Source: Takakia lepidozioides
Taxonomy: Eukaryota; Streptophyta; Takakiopsida; Takakiales; Takakiaceae
DNA length: 64,000 nt
Direction: 5' to 3'
Assembly (NCBI GenBank): GCA_030704615.1
Contig: CM060734.1
Location: forward strand, 17,980,001 to 18,044,000
The translations under genes and the position numbers were made by a program. The first letter of the stretch is position 1. Each line of letters opens with the position of its first letter. Positions 22,761 through 34,345 of the stretch are shown here, piece after piece. The notes under the pieces were generated by a model. The model saw only the letters and a program-made list of their open reading frames with translations. It was not told where the DNA came from and did not search any database.

Positions 22761-24000
22761 TCCTTCAGCTATCCATGCCTTTGTACAAATCATGAATACA
22801 TCCTCAGCCTTGCTGCAGCTAGTAGCTGAAGCAGTTGACACTGACGCCCTAACCCTACCTACAATAACATGTCAAAATCACTCCAAAACCACCATAGATC
22901 CACCAACGAGCTTCTCCTCATCTATGTTATCTGTTTTTTGGATACTTTCCTACTGCCACATTGGCAGTAACTTGTCAAAGTCACTCCTAACCACCACAGA
23001 TCCACCCAACAACCTTCTATCTGTTTGAGTTGAACCCTTGAATCAGCATCAAAAGAAACTTACAAATCTCTCACCTTCCTCTATTCCATCTTTCTCACAC
23101 AAACAGCCAGATTGTCATCCCTTGTTATCACACTTGTGTTGGTAACCAGCTAGACTCCTGCAAAATCAGCTGTGAGTAACTATGGCCACTTCACAAAGAG
23201 ACTGCAGAGGAAAAGGCATTGGAGATGGAGAGATAGAGATGGAGAAGTCTAAGTGGCAGACTTGTCCATGGAGGAAAATACTCAACAAACCTCTTGGTTA
23301 CTGAGAGACCTTCTCCACTTGTCAAACATGGATGAGTATGAAACAGCATTGACCGAGACCTGTGAGCTCTCACAAAACACAGCAGATGCAGATGACACAA
23401 TCTGCAGTCTTGCTGCTACCAGCAGCCCTGTGAGTAGAGCCCCTCCTAAAACACTAGCCAGTGCTGCTACCAACAAAGACTCAGCAAACTGCAACAGGTC
23501 ACATGGGGAATAGAAGGACAAAGACAGTTATAATTTCAGTTTGATTGAATGTTTGCCTCCCAAAAATGACTTCCTTACTGCTGACCTAAGCAATAAGTTG
23601 TATAGAATAAGTTGATACTTAACTTACCCAAATGTCAAAGTTTCCATTAATACTTGGAAGTACTAATCACCACATCCCTCAACTTTTGCAACCCAAAAGC
23701 GAGTGAAACCTAATCCCAGATTCCATTAAACCCTAAATCCTATACTGCCTGAGACAATGACACGAGCAAAAATGCAGCAAAGGAGGATGAAACTCACAAG
23801 CTGCGATGATATACTGCTATGGTGAGCCGAGCGACCTAGAAATTCCCCTGAGGAGGAGCAAGCAAGGGTCTGAACACCGAATTGCATCTCTCCCAAAGGG
23901 GAATTCAAGCTCGGGTCTTGTGGTAACTTCCTCTAGTACCATCTAGTACCTTGTAAACATCAGGAAGAATACCAAATCATGGTACTAACAGGAGCCATAG
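22761..24000. other. Partial repeats of the PDF spacer; no clear gene
   Basis: 22880-23030 repeats the CTTCTCCTCATCT...GGATACTTTCC spacer of the PDF copies. The plus-strand frame 23253-23513 (86 codons) has no recognisable motif. Confidence 0.4.
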
Positions 24001-24494
24001 CCCACATTTGCAGTATGGACAAACTTCTCTACATCGTACATTAAGAGAAAGCCACACCTTGCGATTGCGGTTGTCACACCATCGTGAAGGATCTTTAAAA
24101 AACTCATGCCAGCTCTGCTCCGTACTGCGAATTCAGGGCCGAGTCTGATGAGAGGGCAAAACAGGCTGAAATAGGTCGAAGAAGAAGGTGCCCTCACCAC
24201 ATTGTTCTCGACCTTGTGTCATGACCCATGGAGGATTTGATTGACCATGAACCCAAACGGACCTCTTGTGTGTGCTGCTTGTGTTTGTAGTCCAGTAATG
24301 TCGGATTGGTCCATGAGAACCACCACAGTGCAGCTGAGCGAGCATAGATTGAAACACGACCTGCTAAGACCAAGCTGACTCTCCGAAGAACCTTGTAAAC
24401 AGCAGGAATAATACCAAATCATGGTACTAACCAAGAGCCCACATTTGCAGGATGGACAAACTTCTTCACATCGTACATTGAGAAAAAGCCACAC

Positions 24495-24605
24495 CTTGCG
24501 ATTGCGGTTGTCCATCGTGAAGGTGGCCAGCCGCTTCCCATAGTAGTCAATGGCCACATCGTGCACCACATCTTCATGCCCCGATTCTAGGGTTTGAGTC
24601 CATGT
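24495..24605 (-). pseudogene. SEC13-like WD40 exon fragment in element E
   Basis: Minus strand reads SGHEDVVHDVAIDYYGKRLA then a GT donor at 24494. SEC13 (COPII coat and nuclear pore WD40 protein) begins with a very similar first-blade stretch GHxDxVHDxxxDYYGKRxAT. Only this first exon is present. A partial copy of its 3' edge and adjoining intron lies at 24000-24090. It is a captured piece, not a gene. Confidence 0.6.
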
Positions 24606-24779
24606 CTGCCCCCTATCCCACCAGCTCCGCTCATCGTCTCTCATGATCAGACTCAACACTATAAGAAAGCAAACACAGCTCCGTCCTGTTTGTCGTCTCT
24701 CACGATTAAACTCGACATGAAGAAAACAAACAGATGGCCGGGGAGACAAAAAAACGCGAAGTCCCTTCTACTCATGACT

Positions 24780-25350
24780 GGATGGATGAATGTAGCGATA
24801 GATGGATGGATTTTAGGTTTTCCATTAATACATCCATCCATTCATTTGTTTTTCCATTTTTTGGCCATTTTAATTTCATCCATTCATCCAAAATGAATCT
24901 TTAAATGAGTTTCACTATCAGTTCATCAAATAGCTGCCAGCTCAGCGTTTGCATTATCATTTGTTCCTATGTTCATCCAATAGTTGCCAACAAGGCGTTT
25001 GTTGTATCATTTGTTCATACGTTCATCTAGTGCACAGAAGTTATGTTTGATACATTCATCCAATAGTTGCCAGCAAGGCGTTTGTGTATCATTCGTTGAG
25101 ATAATACAGTTGTTTTGTTTCACTAACCTTAACCAGCAGTCGATTAGTTTACTATTAATCTGCTGGGTCAGTGAAACAATAGTTAAATATTCTTACTACT
25201 TATTATCCTCATACTTAACACTGCGACCTAGCAACCCTAAATTCAAGCACATTCATCCTAATTCATCCTAGTTCATTCATCCTAATTCATCCTAGTTCAC
25301 TCATCCTAATTCATCCTAATCATCCATTCATCCATTCATTCCTTCATTCA
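24780..25350. repeat. Degenerate TTCATCC simple repeat
   Basis: Many CATCCATTCATC and CTAATTCATC words, densest at 25240-25350. Also three or four copies of a GTTCATCCAATAGTTGCCA block with CAAGGCGTTTG at 24920-25090. Confidence 0.7.
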
Positions 25351-25722
25351 GAGGGTGTGGCTTAGTGCCCGCGAGCAATGATATGTTGACATGTCGTCAT
25401 TTGCAATCACATCCTGCATCTGTTTCATCCATTTATGTTTGCATCGTCCACGTAGACACTCCTTGGGCAACTGACAATCGCCACGTGCAGTCGTGAATAC
25501 TGGCAGTCATACATTCCCATGCCCACGTCATCCTGTTGCAGTTTTGGCCATGACTCCTAGTCGTATCTACTATCTTCCCCTATCTGGTCAAACGTGTTTG
25601 ACCGCAAATCCTGACGTGGCGGAGGTACAAGGTGGCATATACGACTTCTGGTGGTCACAAATGGCAACCAGGACTGCCCCCTTGCATTTTGTAGACATAT
25701 ATGCTACGACTGGGCAAATGTG

Positions 25723-25782
25723 GCAGACGTTAAAGCTGGGATCTGTTGTAATGGTGAGTGTGTGAGCGCAGCCAGGCTCACG
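25723..25782 (-). repeat. Right terminal inverted repeat of element E
   Basis: Reverse complement starts CGTGAGCCTGGCTGCGCTCA and continues with TACAACAGATCCCAGCTTTA. It has about 11 extra bases relative to the left end. Confidence 0.75.
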
Positions 25783-26294
25783 CCACATCAACAGTTCCCG
25801 CCACGTTGGTTCTTGCCAACATAGTTCACGCTACGTCATTCTCATAGGCACGGACGTATAACCGTGGACAGAATAGCGTGAAGGGGCCCTATAGCCGCGG
25901 ACTTGAGCATTCGGCACATATAGAACCATATTTGGGCGATGAGAAGAAGTGCAGAACAAAGGGTTCGAATGAATGTTACTGAATGATTGTGTTTGAGACC
26001 GAATATAGAAGAATGGTTATGGATGAATTAATGAGGATGAAGGAGAATCAGTGTGGATGACACGCTCAGAATATGGATGAATATGGATGAAATCTTGCGG
26101 ATGAATGATAATGGCTGAATGTTGGACGACAAATTGTGGATAAGAATGAGTGCGCACCTTTTTTTCACCATGGTTCATAAATAGAAGAATATAATACCCA
26201 ACCCTTCTTCCAATAGCAACCGGACCCCACTGCCTTCCGTCCACACCAGTGAAATGAGAAGACATTACAGACTACAGACATTTTATTTTTTTTC
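25783..26294. other. No recognised gene
   Basis: GAATGAATG-like low complexity at 25960-26110. No frame with a motif. Confidence 0.5.
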
Positions 26295-26434
26295 ATTTTC
26301 CCCTGGCTGGTTGGAAAAACAGTGTGCGGCGCCGCACACCCTTTCTGCCCATTTTTATTTATTTTATTATTATTATTTTCCCCTGGTTGGTTCGAAAAAT
26401 AGTGTGCGGCGCCGCACACCCTTTCTGCCCATTG
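26295..26434. repeat. Duplicated block containing an 18-bp GGCGCC palindrome
   Basis: The block TTTTCCCCTGG...GTGTGCGGCGCCGCACACCC...TTCTGCCCAT occurs twice, about 82 bp apart, separated by TTTATTATTATT. GTGTGCGGCGCCGCACAC is a perfect palindrome in both copies. Confidence 0.85.
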
Positions 26435-26614
26435 AAAAACACCGAATTCGGGACCCCAAAATAGGTGGCAGGTGTGGGTCTATTCTTCTGTCACGTGGGT
26501 TGTTCTCCCATACTTCTGACACCCCCTCTGAGGTCGGTTGACTTGACTTTTCTATCTACCATGATAGTTTGGGTTTTGGTTTACCTGTTGTTCCCTCGTG
26601 GGGTAAGGACAATA

Positions 26615-27440
26615 TTACAAGGAATAACCTGAAGTGTTGCAATTTGAACACCAGACCTTCGCTGGATTGGGGCCTGACTCTCCGACTGGTGTTGCATCTC
26701 GATATCCAACGTGGCAGGTGATTTGTTGACCGATGGAGCTCATTCGGTCTCCCATCGTCTCGATTGTCTTCATGAGGGATGTCACTTGTGCCTCCAAATG
26801 ACCAACTCGTGAATCAGACTATCCCGTTGAATCAACATATGAGTTGGTGGAAATTGCACTGATGTAGCCCGGTGTTGCTTACGCTCCAGCTGGTCGTGCA
26901 GTCATTGTTGGGACGTAATGTCTCGCTCCTTCAACGTAAGAAGACGTGTATTGTAAACGCTAATGGAACCGGCTCATTGGCGGGCTCGATGGTGATGTAG
27001 GAGGGTAATGCAAGCTCCGACATCTTGGCTCGTTGAACTTGTCTATGCATATCGTCGAATTCATTTTGATAGCATCTGTTAATGTTGCAGGCCTTTGCTG
27101 TAAAACATGGAAGTGAGAAGTCTCTCATAAACCACTGAAAAAACAATCCTTGAGCACCTCATCATTCAAAGGAGTCAACGGATTTTGGAGCCGCATCAGC
27201 TCCCGGAATCTCATTTCAAAGTCCGTTACTTCCTCCGTAGGGCCTTGACGGATTTTTGCTAGTGCCATCAGAACACTAGTAAATTGATGTACTGCACGAA
27301 ACTGATTTAGGAAAGCATCTCGAATCTGATCCCAAACCACAAAAGATCCATTGGGCTATTGCCAATACCAGGTCAACCCCTTGCCTTTTAATATAGTGGG
27401 AAACCAAATAAGCCAATAAGCATTATTAGAAGTGCGTTCT
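26615..27440 (-). pseudogene. Ty3/gypsy-type gag relic
   Basis: Minus strand: WLIWFPTILKGKGLTWYWQ, a TAG (fits CAG), then WDQIRDAFLNQFRAVHQFTS and EVTDFEMRFRELMRLQNPLT (27125-27340). This is the layout of the retrotransposon gag domain (W..F...F...F......L..L.Q....V.D...RF..L). After a shift, 26931-27146 continues QNEFDDMHRQVQRAKM. 26615-26797 adds a partial CCHC box (CSNCNTSGYSL). No pol follows. Stops and shifts make it non-functional. Confidence 0.65.
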
Positions 27441-27462
27441 TGGGATATTCCCGCGCTCCCAT

Positions 27463-28065
27463 TGTTGTGCCCCTAGGATCCTTGGAATCCCCAAGGAATC
27501 CCCTACCTTTTTCTATTTTCTGTTATTTTAATTATTTTCTACATTAGTTTAATAGGCGAAAATAGCCATTAGACTTAGGATTTATCCAGACCCCCTTAAG
27601 CCAAAAATCAAGTTTTAAGGGAGGCTTTTGGCCCCATCCTCCCGAGGTTATTTGAAGGCAAATACACGGCTGAGGAGGGGCGACGGATGGGGGTATTGAC
27701 CCTTGATCCCCTGTAGCTCGGGAAATGTTTTGTGAAGGAATAAAAGTATCATGGCTATAAGCGCCTTGGAAGCTTGGGCTCGTAGGACCTAGAAATAAAA
27801 GACTTGGAAGGCAATTCAATTCTAAAAACCTTAAAAAGACCGTAGGATCTAGGAACGCAAACTCGCCCTACGGAGGAGAGATTTAAGCTCTTCTTTGCCG
27901 GTAGGATTAGTTATTGCACAAAAACCGCCACTAGCATGTCACGGATCCCCTCCACTAACTGCAGCCGGATGGGCGGTTCTTCGAGCCCAACCCACACTGC
28001 GACTCGCCATGACCCCTTCTAGCTAGTATGTCGTCACCTTGGCCGCCCGCGTCCAAGGCTCGTCA
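27463..28065 (+). repeat. Possible LTR of a plus-strand retroelement
   Basis: Starts TGTTGTGCCCC and ends GCTCGTCA just before a primer-site-like stretch. It holds AATAAAAG near 27739. Part of it (27790-27930) recurs diverged at 56965-57110. No second LTR is seen downstream, so this is tentative. Confidence 0.35.
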
Positions 28066-28071
28066 TATAAA

Positions 28072-28088
28072 TGGTGCGTCTACCGGGA
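28072..28088 (+). other. Possible primer binding site (tRNA-Asp-like)
   Basis: TGGTGCGTCTACCGGGA resembles, with mismatches, the tRNA-Asp primer site used by many plant Ty3/gypsy elements. It lies just after the putative LTR. Confidence 0.3.
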
Positions 28089-28537
28089 GGTGAGAAAATA
28101 GTCAGGAATCCCCAACGTTTGAATGGATGAAGGATCGATATCTGTCCTTATCTTTGTTCTCTTTTATGTTTTTTGCTTATGTACTACTTTATGTTTTTCA
28201 TATGATATTGCTTCATTTAATTTATTTCTAGTTGCCACATACTAGTGAAGATGGATACCCCAATGTAGTAGGCCTTGTTTAATTAATCTTTTGAGTACTA
28301 ACGCTATGGCTTCCTTTGAGATAAGCATGCCTTAAATACGCTACGACGACGAGGTATGTCATGAGAATCTCAAACTTTATTGTTTTTGTTAACTAGTCTT
28401 GAGCTCCAGTGGTAGGGGCACAGTGTGCATGCGTGATTGACTACCAGCACTTTGTGCTCTATTTGTTTTGTCCATTGCGGCAACATGTTTAATCTGGACT
28501 AAGTGAGGTTTTCTTTGCATCATGGGTAATTGTGTGA

Positions 28538-30799
28538 ATGAAACATCAAACTGTGGAGGATCAAGGAGAATAGCAGCAAGTTCACCATGAAGACCCACAT
28601 CAGGCCATGCTTATGAGTTCCATAAGCAAGACACTCAATTTGTTGGGCACTTATGTGAAATCCCATGTTCCATCTACACAATTGGTAGCTTTGAGGGAGG
28701 AACTCAAGCAGGAGTTTGAGGCTAGAATTGCCACCGAGTGTGCAAACAAGGTGGATGTGGAGGCCAACCTCAAGTTGCAGAAAGAATTGGAGGACACGAA
28801 GGCTGCCCTGCAGCTAGCAAAAAATAATATGATTGAAGCGGGTCTGGAGCAGGAGAAGTTGCATGAAGCACATAAGCAACAGCTATACCAATTGCAGGTG
28901 AAGCAAGAGGGCAAGTTGCAGGAAGTGAACGTGCTCCATACACAGTTGGAGGCAGTTCATAAAAAAATGACCATCCAATGTGCCACACTGACAACCGCTC
29001 TGGACCAAATTGCATTAGAAGTTAACAGACAAGCAGAGAGGTGTATGATGGCAGAGGCTGAGACAGTAGAGCAAGAGAAACTCATTGCTGATTTGAGGGC
29101 TACAATCTGTCGCAATGAGGTTACTTTCCAACAAAACAGTCAGGTTGAGGCTGAGAAGGAAAGATACATCCTGAAGTTGCAGCAAACACTCGCGGGCCAA
29201 AAGAATGAACTTTCTGTGGCTAACAAGGCTTGGAAGGAAGCCAATAATCTGGCTGCTGCCTATGCGGCCCTGGTTGAACCTCATGCAAAGCGCATGAAGG
29301 CTTTACAACAGTAGTTAGATGTGTACAGACTCAAGGAGGAGCAGGCTCTCAGGGATGCTACACAGGACTTGGTGGATAATCATCTTATGCAAGTATGGTT
29401 AACACAAGGGCCGGTGGAAGGGAAGGCACCACGAAAGCTTACTCAGGGGGAGATGAATGATCTCAGATTGCAGGTGTAGAACATTGCCACAACTACTATA
29501 GACAATGTCTATAGTAGGATAGCGGAGTTACAGGATGATGTGGAAGGCCTGCAAACTCAAGTGGATGACCTGAGTTCTAATATTGACAAAATAGTCTTTG
29601 ATCCTGAGGAGCAGCTGGTGGTTACTTATTTGCATGCCAGGACTCTGATTTTTCAGTCTTCTTCGCAGGAGGTGCAGGAGTTGCCAGTAGTAGGAGGGAC
29701 AGTGGCGGCAATATCACAGCCCCCACAGCAGGTGGCTGACCCTGTTGATACCATGGCAAAGCCACAATCTGAGGTTTGGGGGGATGCTGCTTTTAACCCA
29801 CCTAGGGCTCCTGTTGCATTAGAGTACAATCAGGCTATGATTATGCCCTTCAACCAAATTCCCATTGTGATGGATTTGGCTTGGAAGGAATTCAGTCCTC
29901 CACACTCTTTGGCACATTATTACCAGATCATGGGCATTTGGTTGCCAGTGACAACTCGGACTAAGGTTCTTCCGAACAATCGACCCATTGAGGATCATCA
30001 TTTTACAAGGTACTGGTCTGAGGCAAGCACCATATTGAAGGAATTAATTGCCTTCCAGGTTGTTCATGGGTACATCTACACCAAGACCAAGGAAGTATCT
30101 AGTATTGTCATGGGCTGTGGATTCTACTATGCTGCTTGTTTCATTGCGCGTTATCACATTGAGCTGCAGAAGATGCAATCACGATTTCTGAGTTATTCCA
30201 GTGGGGATCATTGGGTCTTACCTTGAGTTCCACCCCATATGTATCTGTATGATGCGAAAGTCATGATGCAGAAGGATTCCCAACTTCGTTCATGGTTTAA
30301 TTTGGTTTGGAACAACTTGGCCAAAGAGAAATTGGGCCCTGATGATATTTTCTATAAGGGACATGAAGCCTGGAAATACTTACACTGTTCCTAAGTCATT
30401 GGCACACCTCTTACCTATACGGCCAAGGAGTTTAGGGAGTTCACTCATTTTGCTTGCAAGTGATTAAAGCAAGTGGTACAGTTTAAGCTTCCAGACATGG
30501 TGGGCCAACACTGTAAGCCACGCAGGATTGCTGAGGAGCCACTTACAGTTCGGCCACCGAAACACCTCAGGGGGGAAGATGATTCTAATACTATTGGTTC
30601 TTCAGAGGAACCTTTTGACATGGCGGAGGACTATGCACTCCAAAGGTGCTAGAGCAATGAGGCAACGACGTACCAAACGCAGTCACAGCCCAACACAGCT
30701 TGGCACAGCCCGTCACAACATACGCAGGGAACGGTTATCATTGGCAGGGAACGACTGTGTGGGTTCGACATCTGCAGAGGGAACGTGTTTACTTTTTAG
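28538..30799 (+). pseudogene. Long coiled-coil frame, 754 codons with seven in-frame stops and no frameshift
   Basis: From ATG 28538 to TAG 30797 a single frame is readable, interrupted by TAG 28571, TAG 29312, TAG 29477, TGA 30224, TAA 30392, TGA 30461 and TAG 30650. Residues about 50-250 are strongly heptad-like (REELKQEFEARIATEC, QKELEDTKAALQLAK). A later globular part includes LAHYYQIMGIWLPVTTRTK and SQLRSWFNLVWNNLAKEK. I do not recognise the family. Its place about 450 bp after a possible LTR and primer site suggests a gag-like protein of a large retroelement. Every stop is one C-to-T step from CAG, CAA or CGA. A second ATG at 28607 is the alternative start. Confidence 0.55.
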
Positions 30800-31287
30800 G
30801 TGATTGTTAGTTAGTTAGGCAGTTAGAACAGCTTGCAGGTAGATTAAGGAGAGCAGCAACAGGGAGGGGGATACTTCACGGGGAGCACTTCTTGGTGATT
30901 CACAGGGAGATCAAGGGAAGAGCATGAATGGGAGCAAGGATGGAGAGCACAGTGAAGGAGGAGAGATGATCAGTATATGCTTGTTACATGCAAAGCTGTA
31001 GTGATACTGTAGAGCAGATTAGAAACACAATGGCTTCGGCCTGATACCTGATAAATCTTAATCTGATACTTATTTGATACAATCACACTGTGTAGAGAGA
31101 CATGAGTGAAGCTGTGGAATGAATGGATGAGTGAATGGAACCTGATAGATACTGAAGCAATCTGATGCTTCAGTATACACAATAAGGTAAATTGCTAACA
31201 TGAAGGCAAGAAGAAATACAAATAGGAAGCACAACCATGATTCACTAGCTGTAGGTCATGACTGATTGTTCTGAGCGGGCTGAGTGC
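30800..31287. other. No recognised gene
   Basis: Purine-rich stretch, then AT-rich. No motif seen. Confidence 0.5.
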
Positions 31288-33054
31288 TTAGAGATATCCA
31301 ACTCTTCTATCTTGGAGTTTCCACCTCGAATAGCGAAGGGATGGGTGAGTAAAAGCCGCTCGACACTCTGATCCTCCCAAAGATGTTTGTATCTGGAAAG
31401 GACAAGGCTCTATGTCTGCCTCCGTGAGGCCTAAACCTGCAATAGCGGCTCTGCCCAGCATCAGTGGCTGAGCTCCCGAGTCCAACAAGACCCGCAGTGG
31501 CCGGTACCTCTTGCCTGCCAGTCCACTCAAATAGAAAATGCCATCCTGGTTGTCTTGTTGGCTGGTATGTAGCTGGCAGCTCCGTCAACCTATAAGCTGT
31601 AGCTTGCCATGGCGCTGCCGTGGCAGTCTTGACCCTAAAATCCGAGGATCCCTCCGTAGCTGTGGCCATGGCAGCAAGCCTCTACTCTAGCTGCTGAAGC
31701 CGGTTGGCCATGCCTTGGTCATCACCCTGACCTCCACGTCCCTGGCCATGCTCATCCTCTCTGAGCTGCTCCACCTCGCCCCTGGCCACCATTGTTCAGT
31801 TGGAACTGGCTTGGCCGCAGCTCAGGATGCAAGTCATAACATTGGGCCTCTCCATGCCCATAATTGCCATAATGCCCACACTGCAATTGCGCAGGCTGTG
31901 CCTGTGCTGGCCCTTTGCCTCCCTCTGGGCAATCATTCTTGACATGGGGTCCTCCACATGTCCAACACACTACACCCGCCTGTTGCTGGCCTGCAAATGA
32001 AGGGAGAGATCCCTGCATCTGAGGTCCTCTCTGTCCTTCCCTAGGCTTCACCTGAGCCCTCTTGTTGCCTTGAGCACGTTGGGGTAGTGGTTGACTAAGA
32101 GCACCACTACCCCCTGGTGTCTCCTTAGCAAATTCCACCATAACCCACTCGTTTCTCCACCATATTGAGTTCTATCCACTCTGCCAGCAAAAACACATTT
32201 GCTAAGGTGGGTTGGGTCGCTTGTAGGAGAGTTGCATCCCGCACCCTTCTCCTCAGCTCCTTGTCCAATATCCCATACTAGAATTGGACTGCTTGAGCCT
32301 CCGTAACCACTTGGATTACATTTATCAAGCGCCTCATGCGAGTGTAGGCCTCCTTCAAGCTCTCAGTAGGCTTCCGTTGGAACTCTTGTAAGCTCCGCAA
32401 CTTCTCTGTCCTCACCCCTTGGTAGTTCATTCTCAACTCTTCGAAGAACTCCACAACAGGGTTGAAGGCAGACACGGGTGCTGGTGCAGCAGTGGCTTGG
32501 GTGGACGTCGTAGCTCCTGTACCACTAGTCCCACTGTTGCTTGTGAAAGCTGCCGGTGTGGCTGCTGCCCTTGTCCCTCTAGTGCCTCTAGTGATGGAGG
32601 CATAGTCAGGTGACTAGTATATCCTCCACTCCTCGATCTCAACCTCATGCCCCCACCTAAACTCATGGTAATCATCCATGGGCGGCCCCTCAAGGTGTTG
32701 AAACAGCCCCTTCCATGTCATAAAAGGCGTGAATAGTTGTGGATTGCGCATTTGCTGCAAGTCACACCAACTGTCAAACTTTTGTATGAAGTCATCCAAC
32801 TCGATGGTGCCCACAGCTCCAGAGTACCTACGTGGCCCTTTGGTAGCTCCATACATCTCCTCCATCGTGTCCCATACCAATGGCAAGGAAATAGCTTGCA
32901 TTGTCGGCGTGAATCCTCCTGATTCAGAGTCAGAATCAGAACCTTCCTTGGAAGACAGAGGAGGTGAAGGTGGCCTAAACCGCATACCTCGTCTCGTGTA
33001 CCCACTAGTATCGCTAGTGCTCGTACCGGCACTCTCCCCAGCAACTAGTGGCAC
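31288..33054 (-). pseudogene. Retroelement gag-protease relic (minus strand)
   Basis: Gag begins MPLVAGESAGTSTSDTSG at 33054. It continues through TIELDDFIQKFDSWCDLQQM (32614-33054) and, after a shift, PVVEFFEELRMNYQGVRTEK to 32278. A TAG there (fits TGG or CAG) is followed by YGILDKELRRRVRDATLLQ. 31752-32141 carries two zinc-knuckle-like boxes (CWTCGGPHVKNDC; CGHYGNYGHGEAQC, the second missing one Cys) and LHPELRPSQF. 31288-31530 has the aspartic protease motif LLDSGAQPLMLG. No RT follows, so the element is truncated. Shifts separate the blocks. Confidence 0.7.
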
Positions 33055-33719
33055 CTCCGTGTTGAAAAACTGGCACTCAACTAGTCATGAACCTGTCTCT
33101 AATACCCCATTTTCCACAAGGTAACCGGATAGAGAACCTGTTGCAGCTTATGGTTCAAGGAATACTAGGTTCCTAACATAGCCTGCACCTGCACCTGCAT
33201 CTACCGCAAACACTCATATGGTCTGCTGGTCATCAACCTAGCCTCGCCATAAGAGAAACAATGATGGTCTGACTGGTCATCACCCCAGCCTCACCACCAA
33301 CAGCACGCTCTAGGATTGGCCGGTGATCAAATCCGGACCAACCTCCTATGAAAACAAGTGCCCACACCAAGCTAACATGGCGCACAGTCAGGCATGCAGG
33401 TGTGGAGGGGATCCAAACACAAGAAAATCAAAACAACAACTCCCCCACACCAAAAACACTCCACAGTGTCGCTCCTGCAAGGACATCCCAGCCCAAACCC
33501 GGACTGACTCTTGCCTCCACCTACAAAAAGGTTTTGGCCTACAGAGAGGGTGAGAGACTATGAGGAGGAGAGACTAAAGCAATTCCTAATCCCAGCATGC
33601 TCTCATCCCACTACCCTATCTCCACACTCTCTTGCTTGAGCAATAGACAATGCTACATTGCAAGGATCTCTCAAATAACTCTCCAAGAGCCCTCAAGATG
33701 CCTCTCAAATAGTCTCACT
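33055..33719. other. 5' flank of the minus-strand gag relic
   Basis: The minus strand reads GGGGTATTAGAGACAGG near 33093-33110, a poor match to the initiator-tRNA-Met site. The LTR expected beyond it is not proven. No gene. Confidence 0.35.
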
Positions 33720-34140
33720 AAGGCTCCCAAAGCTTACACAATATTGGCCCTCAAGGACCCCAAATAGTCCTTCAAACGAGTCGCCAAAGACTCCTTAAGC
33801 TCGCCAAATATTGGCCTCCAAGGACCCCAAACAGCCCTCCAAAGACCCTCCAAAAACTTGCCAAATATTGGCCTTTAAGGACCCCAAGTAGTCATCCAAA
33901 TAGCCCTCCAAAGGCTCCAAAAATTGGTCTTCAAGGACCCCAAATAGTCCTCCAAACAGCCCTCCAAAGGCTCCAAAGACTTGCCAAATATTGGCCTTCA
34001 AGGACCCCAAACAGTCCTCCAAACACTCATTCAAGAGCTCTTCAAAGTGTCCTACAAAATCTCCTCAAAGTGTCTTCCAAAAGCTCCTCAAAGGACCCCA
34101 AAGATCCCCCAAACAATCCTCCAAATGCCCTTGAAAATCC
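33720..34140. repeat. Minisatellite of CAAGGACCCCAAATAGTCCTCCAAA-like units
   Basis: Imperfect tandem copies of CTTGCCAAATATTGGCCTT and AAGGACCCCAAA with CCTCCAAA joints, with a repeat length near 110 bp built from shorter CTCCAAA words. The repetitive minus-strand frame at 33795-34034 is a by-product. Confidence 0.85.
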
Positions 34141-34194
34141 TCCAAAAGCCATATATTGTCTTTATATGTCACTATGTTTCCAGCCTATAATGAC

Positions 34195-34345
34195 CATTCC
34201 TATCAGATAGTTATCGTTCTCATACTATAGTTACTGTTCCCAACCTATAGTGACAGTTCTCAACCTAGAATAGTTACTGTTCCCAACCTATAGTGACGGT
34301 TCCTAACCTATAGTTACTGTTCCCATACTATAGTGACCGTTCCCA
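34195..34345. repeat. Short tandem repeat of CTATAGTTACTGTTCCCAAC type
   Basis: About seven imperfect copies of a 20-22 bp unit with CCTATAGTGAC or CTATAGTTACTGTTCCCA. Confidence 0.85.

Larger units (their letters stand above)
20022..25782. mobile_element. DNA element E with terminal inverted repeats carrying gene fragments
   Basis: The left end 20022-20070 and the right end 25723-25782 are inverted copies: both start CGTGAGCCTGGC and share TACAACAGAT and ACGTCTGC. The inverted similarity continues inward (CCAGTCGTA). A 3-bp CCA flanks both ends (20019-20021, 25783-25785), which could be a target duplication or chance. Inside are PDF-PPR fragments and a SEC13-like exon, but no transposase that I can see, so it resembles a gene-capturing (Pack-type) non-autonomous element. 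Superfamily is not assigned. Confidence 0.65.

Noticed and set aside
27961-28010. tRNA gene suggested by GGTTCTTCGAGCC
   Set aside because: No matching A box or cloverleaf could be built. It lies inside the putative LTR.
28538-30799. Alternative genetic code with TAA and TAG read as glutamine (as in some ulvophyte algae)
   Set aside because: TGA also occurs at Arg-like positions, and neighbouring frames end normally at TAA, TAG or TGA. PPR and PDF content indicates a land plant with the standard code.
28538-30799. U-to-C RNA editing restoring Gln and Arg codons
   Set aside because: It would fit the codons, but it is known from plant organelles and this locus is nuclear repeat DNA. Methylation-driven C-to-T decay is simpler. 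Kept only as a test.
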